DNA of 64,000 nt from Cryobacterium sp. (GTDB lineage: Bacteria; Actinomycetota; Actinomycetes; Actinomycetales; Microbacteriaceae): NCBI GenBank assembly GCA_019638935.1, contig JAHBSW010000010.1, forward strand, positions 1 to 64,000, in the 5' to 3' direction. The position numbers and the translations under genes are program-made. The notes under the pieces are model-generated. The model searched no databases. It was not told where the DNA came from and saw only the letters and a list, made by a program, of their open reading frames with translations. The first letter of the stretch is position 1. Every line of letters begins with the position of its first letter. This document shows, piece by piece, positions 1-8,778 of this stretch.

Positions 1-26
1 AAGGTCTTCGCTCATTCCGCGATGGT

Positions 27-40
27 TGCATAATTATGCA
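27..40. promoter_or_regulatory. 14-bp perfect palindrome, candidate operator
   Basis: TGCATAATTATGCA is a perfect palindrome in an AT-rich patch about 70 bp upstream of the XRE-type regulator gene at 107. A flanking TTGCA/TGCAA pair extends the symmetry imperfectly to 26-50. It could be the autoregulatory operator of that regulator. This is inferred from position only. Confidence 0.35.
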
Positions 41-71
41 CATGGTGCAATCTTGACCTCGGCGCGTCATC

Positions 72-100
72 TTGTGATGTCGGTGCCTCGTGTGTAATCT
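72..100 (+). promoter_or_regulatory. Candidate promoter of the XRE-type gene
   Basis: TTGTGA (72-77) and TAATCT (95-100) are separated by 17 bp. Transcription would begin at about the ATG at 107, giving a leaderless mRNA, which is common in actinobacteria. No Shine-Dalgarno sequence precedes that ATG, which fits. Confidence 0.35.
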
Positions 101-106
101 CGCACT

Positions 107-416
<310 letters not shown>

Positions 417-445
417 ATGGTGCCAGACTTCGGCGCCGGTCATCA

Positions 446-451
446 AGATTA
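446..451 (-). promoter_or_regulatory. Candidate -10 of tRNA-Lys
   Basis: TAATCT on the minus strand lies 30 bp before the mature tRNA 5' end. No good -35 is visible. Assigned on position and -10 match only. Confidence 0.3.
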
Positions 452-505
452 GCATGGGAGAACGCCCGCACGAGACACCCTCGGGGCACACGAAGGAGAA
501 GAACA

Positions 506-982
506 GTGACGGATGCCGTGAAGCTCAACCCCGGCGACACCGCCCCCGATTTCACGCTCACCGACTCCTTCGGCACCGCGCACGCCCTGCGCGAGTATCG
601 CGGACGCCGCGTCATCCTCTACTTCTACCCCGCGGCATCCACCCCCGCCTGCACCGACCAGGCGTGCGACTTTCGCGACAGCCTCGGCTCGCTCGCGGCC
701 GCCGGCTACACCGTGCTCGGGGTGTCGAAGGACGAGCAGGATGCGCTCGAGCGGTTCCGCGAGGAGGAGCACCTCAGCTTCCCCCTCCTCAGTGACGCGT
801 CCCTCGCCGTGCACAAGAGATACGGTGCATGGGGCGAGAAGAGCCTCTACGGAAAGCCCTATGTGGGCACGCTGCGCTCCACCTTCGTCATCGACGAGAA
901 GGGCACGATCGAGCGGGCCCTCTACAACGTCAAGGCCAAGGGGCACGTCGCGATGATGCGCAAGCGCCTCGGCATCCTCTGA
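506..982 (+). CDS. bcp: Thiol peroxidase, Bcp/PrxQ-type peroxiredoxin
   Basis: The 158-residue protein reduces hydrogen peroxide and organic hydroperoxides with thioredoxin as electron donor in the cytoplasm. It has the thioredoxin fold of the AhpC/TSA family, with peroxidatic Cys49 (STPACT) and resolving Cys54 five residues later, the spacing typical of atypical two-Cys Bcp/PrxQ enzymes. Length matches the family (about 155). The frame is open upstream to 413, but the GTG at 506 is chosen because AAGGAGA lies just before it and the protein then begins like other Bcp proteins (LNPGDTAPDFTL). It is divergent from tRNA-Lys and convergent with the membrane gene at 1078. Confidence 0.92.
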   Translation: MTDAVKLNPGDTAPDFTLTDSFGTAHALREYRGRRVILYFYPAASTPACTDQACDFRDSLGSLAAAGYTVLGVSKDEQDALERFREEEHLSFPLLSDASLAVHKRYGAWGEKSLYGKPYVGTLRSTFVIDEKGTIERALYNVKAKGHVAMMRKRLGIL

Positions 983-1000
983 CACACGGCGATGCCGAGG

Positions 1001-1044
1001 TTTGTCAAGAATGCGGCGTTTCTAACGTGCGCATTGTTGACAAA
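1001..1044. repeat. 15-bp inverted repeat between convergent genes
   Basis: Arms 1001-1015 (TTTGTCAAGAATGCG) and 1030-1044 pair with one mismatch around a 14-nt loop. A second small palindrome, GCATCGTCGATGC, follows at 1050-1062. Both lie between the convergent bcp and the membrane gene at 1078. A bidirectional terminator is plausible, although no long U-tract follows. Function is not shown. Confidence 0.5.
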
Positions 1045-1077
1045 AGTCCGCATCGTCGATGCGCTGTGTCGCCGGCA

Positions 1078-1518
1078 TCACTCGCGCCGCGCCGTCGCGA
1101 GCATGACCGAGCGCGCGAACAGTAGCACGATGACCAGCACGGCGGGCACGAGCAGGAACCAGCCGATGTCCGCGCGCGCGAACACTCCCTGAAAGCTGCC
1201 GATCGCGATCGCGAGCTGCACGAGCTGCCAGAAGAGCGCGGCACCGCGCGTCCACGGCGCCCCCCGCCACATCCCAACGGCGACGACCGCGAGCCAGACC
1301 GCAGCGAGCGCCGCGATCACGAGAATCGCGACCGCGCTCGCGTACGAGGTCGGCACGTCGACGAGCAGCTCATAGAGCAGGAACACCGCGGCACCCGCGA
1401 GCAGCACCGCTTCGAGGCCGAGCAGCGCCGTGACGAGCACGTGTGGGAGCGCGCGCCGACCCCCTATCGGGGTCGGGTTTCTCTCGGGTGACGCTGAGGC
1501 ATCCGAAACATCACTCAC
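1078..1518 (-). CDS. Small four-helix membrane protein, function unknown
   Basis: About 146 residues starting from a GTG at 1518. I chose this start because the frame extends much further upstream only as non-membrane, shadow-like sequence opposite whiB1. After a polar N-terminus of about 30 residues there are four hydrophobic segments (around residues 30-52, 62-82, 90-108 and 115-140) joined by short basic loops, with a WRGAPWTRG loop between helices 2 and 3. It resembles small actinobacterial integral membrane proteins with no assigned function. No strong Shine-Dalgarno is visible, so the start is uncertain. Confidence 0.7.
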   Translation of the reverse strand: MSDVSDASASPERNPTPIGGRRALPHVLVTALLGLEAVLLAGAAVFLLYELLVDVPTSYASAVAILVIAALAAVWLAVVAVGMWRGAPWTRGAALFWQLVQLAIAIGSFQGVFARADIGWFLLVPAVLVIVLLFARSVMLATARRE

Positions 1519-1671
1519 AGGCGAATCCCATACGAAGCTATTGATTTGGCAACCGGCATATGAGAGTCTATTGGAGGTCGATTTTTCGCTCACGGTGCGG
1601 TGGGCCTGCACGGCCCCCTCGATCTTCATTCCCTCTAATCTGGGCACTTTTTCGCTTTGCCCGAACGCACT

Positions 1672-1677
1672 AAGGAG
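1672..1677 (+). promoter_or_regulatory. Ribosome binding site that fixes the whiB1 start
   Basis: AAGGAG lies nine bases before the ATG at 1687 and rules out the longer in-frame start at 1657. Confidence 0.7.
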
Positions 1678-1686
1678 CACCCGCAC

Positions 1687-1935
1687 ATGGACTGGCGCGA
1701 CAAAGCCGCATGCCTGACCGCCGACCCCGAACTGTTCTTTCCGGTCGGCAACACTGGCCCGGCGGTCGACCAGATCGAGAAGGCCAAGGCGGTCTGCGCC
1801 CGGTGCACCGTGAGCGAGATGTGCCTGCAATACGCCATGGACACCAACCAGGACTCCGGTGTCTGGGGCGGCCTCAGCGAGGACGAGCGCCGCGCCCTCA
1901 AGCGTCGTGCCGCCCGCGCGCGCCGCGCGTCCTAG
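1687..1935 (+). CDS. whiB1: WhiB1-type iron-sulfur transcription regulator
   Basis: The 82-residue protein carries the four cysteines that hold a [4Fe-4S] cluster (Cys9, Cys37, Cys40, Cys46; spacing C-X27-C-X2-C-X5-C), the GVWGG turn at residues 58-62, and a basic C-terminal DNA-binding tail (RRALKRRAARARR). The start MDWRDKAAC and the segment DSGVWGGLSEDERRALKRR are very close to mycobacterial WhiB1, which binds the primary sigma factor and responds to nitric oxide. As in M. tuberculosis (Rv3219/Rv3220c), it lies next to and convergent with the PdtaS kinase gene. The orthology call is strong. Confidence 0.93.
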   Translation: MDWRDKAACLTADPELFFPVGNTGPAVDQIEKAKAVCARCTVSEMCLQYAMDTNQDSGVWGGLSEDERRALKRRAARARRAS

Positions 1936-1947
1936 CGACGTTCCGCG

Positions 1948-3444
1948 CTAGGCATCCCGGGCGATCCAGCCGAGCGGAACCTCGATGGTCACCTCAGTTC
2001 CCGCGCCCATGATCGTGTGCCAGTCGATGGTGCCGCTCAGCTCACCCTGAATGAGAGTGCGCACGATCTGGGTTCCGAGGCCCGCGCCGACCTTCCCCTC
2101 GGGCAGGCCCACCCCGTCGTCGCGCACCGTGACGCTCAGCGTGGTCTCGGTGCGCTCAGCGGTGATCGACACCTCACCCTCACGACCGGCGAGCCCGTGC
2201 TCGACCGCGTTCGTCACGAGCTCGTTCAGCGCGAGCGCGAGCGGCGTCGCATAGGCGCTCGGAAGCTCGCCGAAGCTGCCGGTGAACGTGGGGTGCACCT
2301 TGGTGTTGTGCGCCGACGCGACCTCGGCGATGAGCAGCAGGATGCGCTCGAACACGACATCGAAGTCGACGTTCTGCGACAGGCCCTCGCTCAGCGTGTC
2401 GTGCACGACAGCGATGGCCGCTACCCGTCTCATGGCGTGGTTGAGGGCATCCCGGGCCTCTTCGGAGTGGGACCGGCGCGCCTGAATCCGCAGCAGGGAG
2501 GCGACCGTCTGAAGGTTGTTCTTCACACGGTGGTGGATCTCGCGGATCGTCGCGTCCTTCGTGATCAGCTCTTGCTCGTGGTGCCGCAGCTCGGTGACAT
2601 CGCGACACAGCACGATCGCGCCCGTGCGCTTTCCCTGGTGTCGCAGGGGAATCGCTCGCAGCGAGACCGTCACGCCCCGCGACTCGATGTCGGTGCGCCA
2701 CGGGGCGCGGCCCGACACGACGAGAGGCAGCGACTCGTCGACGTTGATCGCGTCGCTCGCGAGGTTCGCGGTCACCTCGATGAGCGACTCCCCCTCGAGC
2801 TCGCTTGCGAAACCCATGCGGTTGAAGGCCGAGAGGCCATTGGGGCTTGCGAAGGTCACGACTCCGCTGACATCGAGTCGCAGCAGCCCGTCGGATGCGC
2901 GCGGCGCCCCGCGGCGCGGTCCGGTCGGCGCGCCCAGGTCGGGGAAGGTTCCTGCCGCAATCATCTCGAACAGCTCGCTGGCGCACTCGTTGAAGGTGAG
3001 CTCCTGCCGACTGGGGTTTCGCGACTCGCTCAGATTGGTGTGGCGGGTGACGACGGCGATCGGATGCTCACTCAGCTCATCGCCGTCGGTCGACAGTCGG
3101 CGGAACACGGGCACCGCGCGCACACGAGTGGGGGTCTCCTCGTACCAGTCCGGGGCGGATGAGTCGACGATGGTTCCCGACGCGAAGGCCTCGGTCACCT
3201 GCGCGAGCCACTCCGGCTTGATGGACTGCCCCACGAAGTCGCGGTAGAACAGCGTCGCCGAGCTCGAGGGGCGGGAGTGCGCCACGGCGAGGAAGCCGTC
3301 ACCCCGCGCCGGAACCCACAGCACGAGGTCGGCGAAAGCCAGATCGGCGAGCAGTTGAAAGTCCGCGATGAGCAGGTGCAGCCACTCGACATCGGCATCG
3401 TTGGATCGACCCTGGGCCTGCACGAGATCGGAGAGCGTTGACAC
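1948..3444 (-). CDS. pdtaS: Sensor histidine kinase PdtaS
   Basis: A 498-residue soluble kinase. Residues 1 to about 160 match the PdtaS GAF-like sensor domain. About 185-290 is a PAS-like domain. The HisKA_2 box is REIHHRVKNNLQT at about 301-313 (phospho-acceptor His304/305). The HATPase domain has an N-box near 404-416 (ALNELVTNAVEHG), a G-box DDGVGLPEG near 442-450 and GAGLGT near 453. In mycobacteria PdtaS phosphorylates PdtaR, an RNA-binding ANTAR antiterminator; the partner gene is not in this window. The position next to whiB1 matches Rv3219-Rv3220c. No transmembrane segment is present, as in the M. tuberculosis protein. Confidence 0.93.
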   Translation of the reverse strand: MSTLSDLVQAQGRSNDADVEWLHLLIADFQLLADLAFADLVLWVPARGDGFLAVAHSRPSSSATLFYRDFVGQSIKPEWLAQVTEAFASGTIVDSSAPDWYEETPTRVRAVPVFRRLSTDGDELSEHPIAVVTRHTNLSESRNPSRQELTFNECASELFEMIAAGTFPDLGAPTGPRRGAPRASDGLLRLDVSGVVTFASPNGLSAFNRMGFASELEGESLIEVTANLASDAINVDESLPLVVSGRAPWRTDIESRGVTVSLRAIPLRHQGKRTGAIVLCRDVTELRHHEQELITKDATIREIHHRVKNNLQTVASLLRIQARRSHSEEARDALNHAMRRVAAIAVVHDTLSEGLSQNVDFDVVFERILLLIAEVASAHNTKVHPTFTGSFGELPSAYATPLALALNELVTNAVEHGLAGREGEVSITAERTETTLSVTVRDDGVGLPEGKVGAGLGTQIVRTLIQGELSGTIDWHTIMGAGTEVTIEVPLGWIARDA

Positions 3445-3545
3445 GCCCTACAGCCTACGGTGACGCGACCGCGCTGTTCCTGGTCGGTGAGGATGGAATG
3501 GAACGGCGCATGGTGAACGCTCTCCGAATGCGTCATGCTTGCTTC

Positions 3546-4037
3546 ATGAGCGACTCCCTCGCCCCTGCGCCGACCGCATCCGGCAGCACCGATCGCAAGA
3601 CGCTGCTCGTCGTGCTCGTCATCGTGGCCGTGCTCGTCGTCGCCGCGCTGGTCGCGGTCTTCGCGCGCGGCGGAGCACAGCAGTTCGACCCTGCGACACC
3701 CGAGGGTGTCGTTCAGACCTATGCCACGGCCGTGCTGGAGGGCGATTTCGATGCCGCCCGTGAGCTGCACGTCGCCTCGCTGTCCGACGCGGGATGCGAT
3801 CCCGTCGCGGCGCACCCGTCATCGAGCACGCGCCTCACTCTCGTCGATACGCGCGTCAACGGCGACAATGCCGTCGTCACGGTCAACATCAACAGCGGCT
3901 ACGGCGGCCCGTTCGGCGGCGACAGCGGATACCAGGAGCAGTTCGAGCTCACCCGGCAGCCGAGTTCGGGGGTCTGGCGCATCAGCTTCGCGCCCTGGAT
4001 GTTCCAGGTCTGCACCGATCAAGGAGTGTTCAAGTGA
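3546..4037 (+). CDS. Membrane-anchored extracytoplasmic protein, function unknown
   Basis: 163 residues: a short polar N-terminus, one transmembrane segment at about 19-40 (LLVVLVIVAVLVVAALVAVF), and an external domain of about 115 residues beginning FDPATPEGVVQTYATAVLEGD. That opening is typical of NTF2-like/DUF4878-type extracytoplasmic domains. Two cysteines (in DAGC and QVC) could form a disulfide. The ATG at 3546 is preferred over the longer frame from 3438, which would put nonsense sequence before the anchor. The stop overlaps the next start by four bases (GTGA), so the two genes are translationally coupled. Confidence 0.8.
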   Translation: MSDSLAPAPTASGSTDRKTLLVVLVIVAVLVVAALVAVFARGGAQQFDPATPEGVVQTYATAVLEGDFDAARELHVASLSDAGCDPVAAHPSSSTRLTLVDTRVNGDNAVVTVNINSGYGGPFGGDSGYQEQFELTRQPSSGVWRISFAPWMFQVCTDQGVFK

Positions 4038-5698
4038 GCCACGACAGCACGCCCACCAGCCCCGCCTCGGCCCCCGCCCCTGCCTCCGCCTCCGCCTCCG
4101 CCTCGGGTGGGGTCAATACGGTGCGTCGGGTCATCACCTACCTCCTGCTCGGCGTGATGGTGCTCATCGCGGGCATCGGGCTTGCGGGGCTGCTCGAGCG
4201 CATCCTCACCGCTCCGGAGGTGCTCGCCGACTTCGGCTCGAGCGGGCTCGCCCAGTCTCTCGCATTCACGCTGATCGGCGGTCCGTTCGCGCTCGGTCTG
4301 TGGTGGTTCGCGTGGCGCAACCTGACGGATGCCTCGGCCGACCGGCACTCGGCGGCGTGGGCCGTCTACCTCGTCGTCGCCCACACGATCTCGCTCATCG
4401 TCTTCTCGGTCAGTGCACTGAACTTCCTCGCGGATCTCGTCGTCGGCGACTGGAGGCCGGGCACCCTCTCGGTCGCGGTCGCGTGGGGGCTCATCTGGCT
4501 GTGGCACCACTGGATGTGGCACCACGAGACCTCGGGACCGACGCGGCTGGTCGGTGCGGCATCCGTTCTCGGCTCCGCGTGGGGTCTCGCGCTCTTCGCG
4601 AGCGGACTCACCATGGCGCTCGGCACCGTTCTCGAGGCCGGAATCGCAGGCATCACGGGTTCGACCACGCTGGGGCTTCCCTGGTGGAGCGACGCCCTGC
4701 GCAGCCTGGTGTGGGCGGTCGGCGGTGCACTCGTCTGGTGGTGGCACTGGACCATGCGCGGGGTGCGCTCCCTCACCACCGGCTTCGCCAACGTGGCGCT
4801 CGTCGTCATCGCGGGAATCGCGTCGGTCTCGATGATCCTCGGCGGGGCGACGCTGTCGCTGTGGCACGTCGTCGGCCTCGTCCTGCGCGATCGCGATTGG
4901 CCGAGTCTGGGCTTCGCCGAGGTGGGCTTCGCGCTTGCCACGGCTCTCGTCGGCGTACTGCTCTGGGTCTACCATCGCCCGTTCGTGCGCACCCCGGGTC
5001 TCGCGGAGGCCACCCGTCTCGCAGGCTCCGGCGTCGCTCTCGCCGTGGCGGCCACGGGTGTCGGGGTGCTCGTCAATTCGACCCTGTCGTCCCTCACCAC
5101 CGATCTCGTCGGCTCGGGCCGCACCTCGCTTTTCGTCAGCGGCCTCGCCGCCCTCGTCGTGGGGGCTCTCGCGTGGTGGTTCGTCTGGCAGCCGACACGC
5201 GTGCCCGACTATGGTCGAGCGGGTCGGCGCATCTACCTCGTCGCCGTGTTCGGCGTCGCCGCGCTCGTGGCGCTCATCACGCTGCTCGTCATCGGCTTCC
5301 AGCTGTTCGTGTTCTTCCTCGAGTCGGCGACCGGCCGGGGTCTCATCGACAGCATCCGCGTGCCGCTCGGCCTGCTCGTCGCGACCGTGCTCGTGGCCTG
5401 GTACCACTTCGCCGTGTGGCGCGGCGACCGCGCCGTGCTCGGAGCCACGGCCTCCGAGGCGCCCCGTCTTCGCCACGTCACCCTCATCACGGCGGTGACG
5501 GATGTCGATGCGCTCGTTGCTGCGATCCGCGATGCGTCCGGCGCCACCGTGAAGGTGTGGCGCGCCACCGCCTCAGCGGAGGCCGGTGAGCCGACCGCGC
5601 AGCAGGTCGGCGCGGCACTCGCCGATGTCGCCGTGGAGCGTGCTGTCGTGCTCGCAGGACCCGGGGGTCGTGTCGAAGTGATTCAGCTCGAGGGCTGA
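4034..5698 (+). CDS. DUF5671-type polytopic membrane protein
   Basis: 554 residues from a GTG that overlaps the previous stop; AAGGAG at 4021-4026 supports this start. A low-complexity Ala-Ser/Pro tract encoded by CCTCCG repeats precedes about 12 transmembrane helices. The helices come in repeating groups, several ending in an aromatic W/H/Y cluster such as WLWHHW, WWWHW or WVYHRP, which suggests internal duplication of a DUF5671-like unit. The C-terminal 90 residues or so are soluble. The role is unknown. The 3' end overlaps the convergent CpaE-like gene by 16 bp. Confidence 0.75.
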   Translation: MSHDSTPTSPASAPAPASASASASGGVNTVRRVITYLLLGVMVLIAGIGLAGLLERILTAPEVLADFGSSGLAQSLAFTLIGGPFALGLWWFAWRNLTDASADRHSAAWAVYLVVAHTISLIVFSVSALNFLADLVVGDWRPGTLSVAVAWGLIWLWHHWMWHHETSGPTRLVGAASVLGSAWGLALFASGLTMALGTVLEAGIAGITGSTTLGLPWWSDALRSLVWAVGGALVWWWHWTMRGVRSLTTGFANVALVVIAGIASVSMILGGATLSLWHVVGLVLRDRDWPSLGFAEVGFALATALVGVLLWVYHRPFVRTPGLAEATRLAGSGVALAVAATGVGVLVNSTLSSLTTDLVGSGRTSLFVSGLAALVVGALAWWFVWQPTRVPDYGRAGRRIYLVAVFGVAALVALITLLVIGFQLFVFFLESATGRGLIDSIRVPLGLLVATVLVAWYHFAVWRGDRAVLGATASEAPRLRHVTLITAVTDVDALVAAIRDASGATVKVWRATASAEAGEPTAQQVGAALADVAVERAVVLAGPGGRVEVIQLEG

Positions 5699-6939
5699 GG
5701 CACGCGAGCTCGGCGAGGGAACGGCATCCGTCGTCTGCCGGGAGCTCTCGCGGGTTCCGGCGGCAGGATGTGCTCGGCGACGAGCGCGGTGATCGCGGCG
5801 CGAGCGGGCGATCTGCCGGCACCCTCGCGCAGCGTCTGACCCGCTAGCAGTGCCGCATCGAACGCAGCCGGGTCGTGCGGGATGAGGGAGACATCGGCGA
5901 TACCGCCGAACCGCCGGAGCGTGTGAGCCACCTGGGAACCCGGACTCGATCCGACGACGCCCGCACGCAGCCTGTTGATGACGACCGACACCCGCTCGGG
6001 CTCGACCGTGTCGAGCAGGTCGACGTGCGCTCTCAGGAAGCGTGAGAGCGCGACCGGATCGGCCGCCCCCACCGCGAGCACTCGGTCGGCGGAGCGCAGC
6101 GACGCGATCGTGGCGGCGTTGCGGCGCGGAACGAACAGATCACTCGAGATCTCTTCGTCGTTCTCGAGACTGAAGCCCGTGTCGATGACGGTGTAGTCGG
6201 CGAAGCTTCGGCACTGCCCGATGGTCGCTTCGACGCGCTCGGCCGAGAGCTCGGGCCAGCGACTGGGGCGACCGATGCCGGTGAGCACCCAGAAGCTCCC
6301 GTGACCGGAACGATAGCGCTGGCCGACGCGCTCCAGTTCGGTGTGGTTGAGCCCACCCGCTCCGGCTAGGCGGCACGCAGCGGCGAAGCCGGGAGCTTCA
6401 TCGAGCAGTCCCAGCGCCGGCGCAACGGCTCCGCCGTGGGTGTCGGCATCAGCGAGCACGACCACGTTGCCCTGGGCTGCCAGCTCGGCGGCGACGTTGA
6501 TGGCGAGACTCGTCCGGCCGGGTGCTCCGGTCGGACCCCACACCGCGATGACGGTGCCGTTCGCGCCGCTGGCCTCGGGCGACGCAGTGCGCGTGGGGGA
6601 CTCCCAGGGGGTGGCCGTGAGCGCGGCGTGAAACTCCTGCCACGGCGCATCGGCCTGAATGATTTCGGCGAGTCCCAGATTCGTCGCGGCCACCCTCTCG
6701 GCGGACGATTCGACGACGGCGATGAGCCTGACTCCGGCATCGTCGCACGCGGCGAGCAGCGATGCGCTGAGGTAGCCGACCCTCGCCGACGTGATGGCGG
6801 CATCCACCCCTAGTGGCCCGATCGCCACGGTCAGGTCGGCGCCGTTCGAGGCATGGAAAACGGCCTCGTGCCCGTGGGCCTTGAGGTCACCGAACAGGCG
6901 TCCGCCGAGCTCGGGTGGCAGGGCCATCGCGACGCGCAT
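5683..6939 (-). CDS. CpaE/MinD-like P-loop ATPase with an altered Walker A
   Basis: 418 residues. The N-terminal half (1-140) is a receiver-like region (LTVAIGPLGVDAAITSARVGYLSASLLAACDD split over two stretches). The C-terminal half is a ParA/MinD-fold ATPase, with VWGPTGAPGRTS in place of the deviant Walker A and VVLADADTHGG as the following strand. The usual lysine of GK[T/S] is arginine here, a variant I recall from other Actinobacteria. It probably works with the SAF protein encoded just upstream, as CpaE works with CpaB in pilus or secretion assembly, but no pilin or CpaF gene is visible here. ATG at 6939 is used; a GTG at 6945 overlapping the previous stop is an alternative. Confidence 0.75.
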   Translation of the reverse strand: MRVAMALPPELGGRLFGDLKAHGHEAVFHASNGADLTVAIGPLGVDAAITSARVGYLSASLLAACDDAGVRLIAVVESSAERVAATNLGLAEIIQADAPWQEFHAALTATPWESPTRTASPEASGANGTVIAVWGPTGAPGRTSLAINVAAELAAQGNVVVLADADTHGGAVAPALGLLDEAPGFAAACRLAGAGGLNHTELERVGQRYRSGHGSFWVLTGIGRPSRWPELSAERVEATIGQCRSFADYTVIDTGFSLENDEEISSDLFVPRRNAATIASLRSADRVLAVGAADPVALSRFLRAHVDLLDTVEPERVSVVINRLRAGVVGSSPGSQVAHTLRRFGGIADVSLIPHDPAAFDAALLAGQTLREGAGRSPARAAITALVAEHILPPEPARAPGRRRMPFPRRARVPQPSS

Positions 6940-6941
6940 CG

Positions 6942-7595
6942 TCACCGACCCACCGGCACGCTCACGGGCACGAGCGACATCGCATCGCCGTTTGCGACGG
7001 CCTCGAGCACGCGGGCGATCCGCTCTCGGGGCACGAGCAGCTCGACGCCGACGGTCTGCGCTCCCGCGATGAATCCGCTCGACTCGAGCACCCGAACGAC
7101 CGTCGCCGATGACACGAGAACGGAGGGCGCGCCGAACACGGCATGATCGACCTCTGACGCGCTCCACAGATCGACGACCGATGTCGGCGCGATCGATCTG
7201 GGCAGTTGCGTGGATACCGAGACCACGACCGAGGCCACACGCTGGCCCGCGCTCTGCCCCAGTGCTGCGACGGGCACCAGTTCACCGGCGGCGATGGTGC
7301 GCACGGCGACGAGGCCCTCCGGGGGAAGGGTCCCGTGCGAGAGGTATATGCTCTCGGCCCCGTCGAGTCGTACGAACCGGGACTCGAGGTCACTCGCGGT
7401 CACCCGGTCGCCGGGATGCAGCGCCCCGGCCGCGGCGTAGACCTGCACGGTTCGATCCGCTGAGAGAACGATTCCGACAACGGATGCGACGGAGGCCAGC
7501 ACGAGCACGACTCCGATCGCGAAGCGCGGGTCGAACCAGAACCTGCCCCTGACGGCAGTCACGCTGCTCGCGTCGTGTGCTTGCCGTGATGCCAC
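6942..7595 (-). CDS. SAF-domain membrane protein, CpaB/RcpC-like
   Basis: 217 residues from a GTG at 7595, preceded by AAGGAG at a six-base spacing. There is one transmembrane segment at about residues 20-42 (FAIGVVLVLASVASVVGIVL), then a SAF domain (HPGDRVTASDLESRFVRL), then a beta-rich C-terminal region. SAF proteins of this type (CpaB/RcpC) sit at the base of Flp pili. It ends two to four bases from the start of the CpaE-like gene, so the two form an operon. It is divergent from the BldC-like gene at 7726. Confidence 0.8.
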   Translation of the reverse strand: MASRQAHDASSVTAVRGRFWFDPRFAIGVVLVLASVASVVGIVLSADRTVQVYAAAGALHPGDRVTASDLESRFVRLDGAESIYLSHGTLPPEGLVAVRTIAAGELVPVAALGQSAGQRVASVVVSVSTQLPRSIAPTSVVDLWSASEVDHAVFGAPSVLVSSATVVRVLESSGFIAGAQTVGVELLVPRERIARVLEAVANGDAMSLVPVSVPVGR

Positions 7596-7725
7596 TCGCC
7601 ACTCCTTGCCTCTCGCTCTCCTGGTCAGAGCACCATGGTGGCGTCGCTCGTGTCCACGGTGCACGAATTTTCCACAGCCCCGCAAATTTCTCCTACGATG
7701 CGGCAAATAGGCGGATAATCGAGAC

Positions 7726-7998
7726 ATGACCGATCCGGCGTCACACGCACCGACGATGCGCTTTCTCACGCTGTCGGACGCCGCCGAGGTGCTCAACCTC
7801 ACGGTTCATGAGGTGTCGGCTCTCGTCAGCTCGGGTGAGTTGCCCGCGCTGCGAATGGGTGCGAACGGACCGTGGCGAATCGAAGACAGCGCTCTCGAGA
7901 GTTTCATCGACGCGCGCTATGAGGAGGCCCGACGCGAAGCTCGTTGGAATCAGGCCGACTTCGCGAACGTCACCGAGCTTGCGTTCGGCGTAGATTAG
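7726..7998 (+). CDS. BldC/MerR-like excisionase-family DNA-binding protein
   Basis: 90 residues with a winged helix-turn-helix of the excisionase/BldC type at residues 11-65 (FLTLSDAAEVLNLT, VSALVSSGELPALRMG, WRIEDSALESFI). These small proteins bind direct repeats and regulate development or operons next to them. The 130-bp AT-richer spacer between it and the divergent SAF gene probably holds both promoters. The C-terminal 25 residues are acidic. The HTH call is firm, the target is unknown. Confidence 0.82.
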   Translation: MTDPASHAPTMRFLTLSDAAEVLNLTVHEVSALVSSGELPALRMGANGPWRIEDSALESFIDARYEEARREARWNQADFANVTELAFGVD

Positions 7999-8015
7999 GG
8001 CGTCGCAGGGCCGGG

Positions 8016-8612
8016 TCAGAGCCGCACCCATACCAGACGTTCGAGCGGCACGATTCGTCGGTGTGCCACCTCGCTCCGACGCCGCGGGGTTCCCACCTCG
8101 TGCTCGGCGAGATCGATGTGGTCGCGGCCGACTCGGTCGATCGTTCCGTGCAGCACACCGAAGCTCGCGTGCAGTTCCACCGCACGACGACGACGAGCAA
8201 GATCCCGCAGAACGAACGTCAGCCCCAACCGGTCGGACAGCCGAGGTGTGGCGCTCGTGCCCGGTTGAAGGCTCTTCTCCAGGTGTTCGTCGTCGAGGAT
8301 GAGGCTGCCGATCGCCGCGAGCGGCACGATGCACTGCGACGCGAGGGATGACTCATCCTGAACGTCGCCCATGAGCCAGTCCCGTCCAAGCGATCGCGGG
8401 AGCACGGTGAGCTGCCGCCCGTCGACGAGCTGCACCCGCACGCGGTAGTCACCGTGCCGCCCCGCGGCGTCGTGCACGGCGACCAAGCGATCCCGCAGGG
8501 TTAGTCGGCCGATCCGGAGTCGCTCCTCTTCACTGTGCAGTTCGAGCTCCTCCGCACCGAGCTCGTGCTCGAGCTGACCCGCAAGATCGTCAAACAGATT
8601 CTCCCAGCGCAT
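8016..8612 (-). CDS. Conserved hypothetical protein, soluble
   Basis: 198 residues with no signal peptide or membrane segment. It starts MRWENLFDDLAGQLEHELGAEE, a motif I associate with an actinobacterial hypothetical family found near the BldC-like and SAF genes. The middle holds a run of beta-strand-like repeats (LRIGRLTLRDRLVAVHD, YRVRVQLVDGRQLTVLP), and the end GTIDRVGRDHIDLAEHE looks like a small Sm/OB-like barrel. I do not recognise a function. It is convergent with the BldC-like gene, 17 bp apart. Confidence 0.75.
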   Translation of the reverse strand: MRWENLFDDLAGQLEHELGAEELELHSEEERLRIGRLTLRDRLVAVHDAAGRHGDYRVRVQLVDGRQLTVLPRSLGRDWLMGDVQDESSLASQCIVPLAAIGSLILDDEHLEKSLQPGTSATPRLSDRLGLTFVLRDLARRRRAVELHASFGVLHGTIDRVGRDHIDLAEHEVGTPRRRSEVAHRRIVPLERLVWVRL

Positions 8613-8778
8613 GGGGCGACGCTATTCACCCGCACCGAGACTGCCGGAGAGTTTTCCACAGCCCCCGTGCGGGGACGTGGACACGAATCACTGCTTTCTG
8701 CTTAGGTACCCGTGGAACCCTTCACCCCCCACAAGGGGGATACCCCAGGAATCGAGACCGATAACCCCCGGAGCTGAC

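Noticed and set aside
4083..4105. Short CCTCCG tandem repeat near the start of the DUF5671-type gene
   Set aside because: It encodes an in-frame Ala-Ser linker and is ordinary low-complexity coding sequence.
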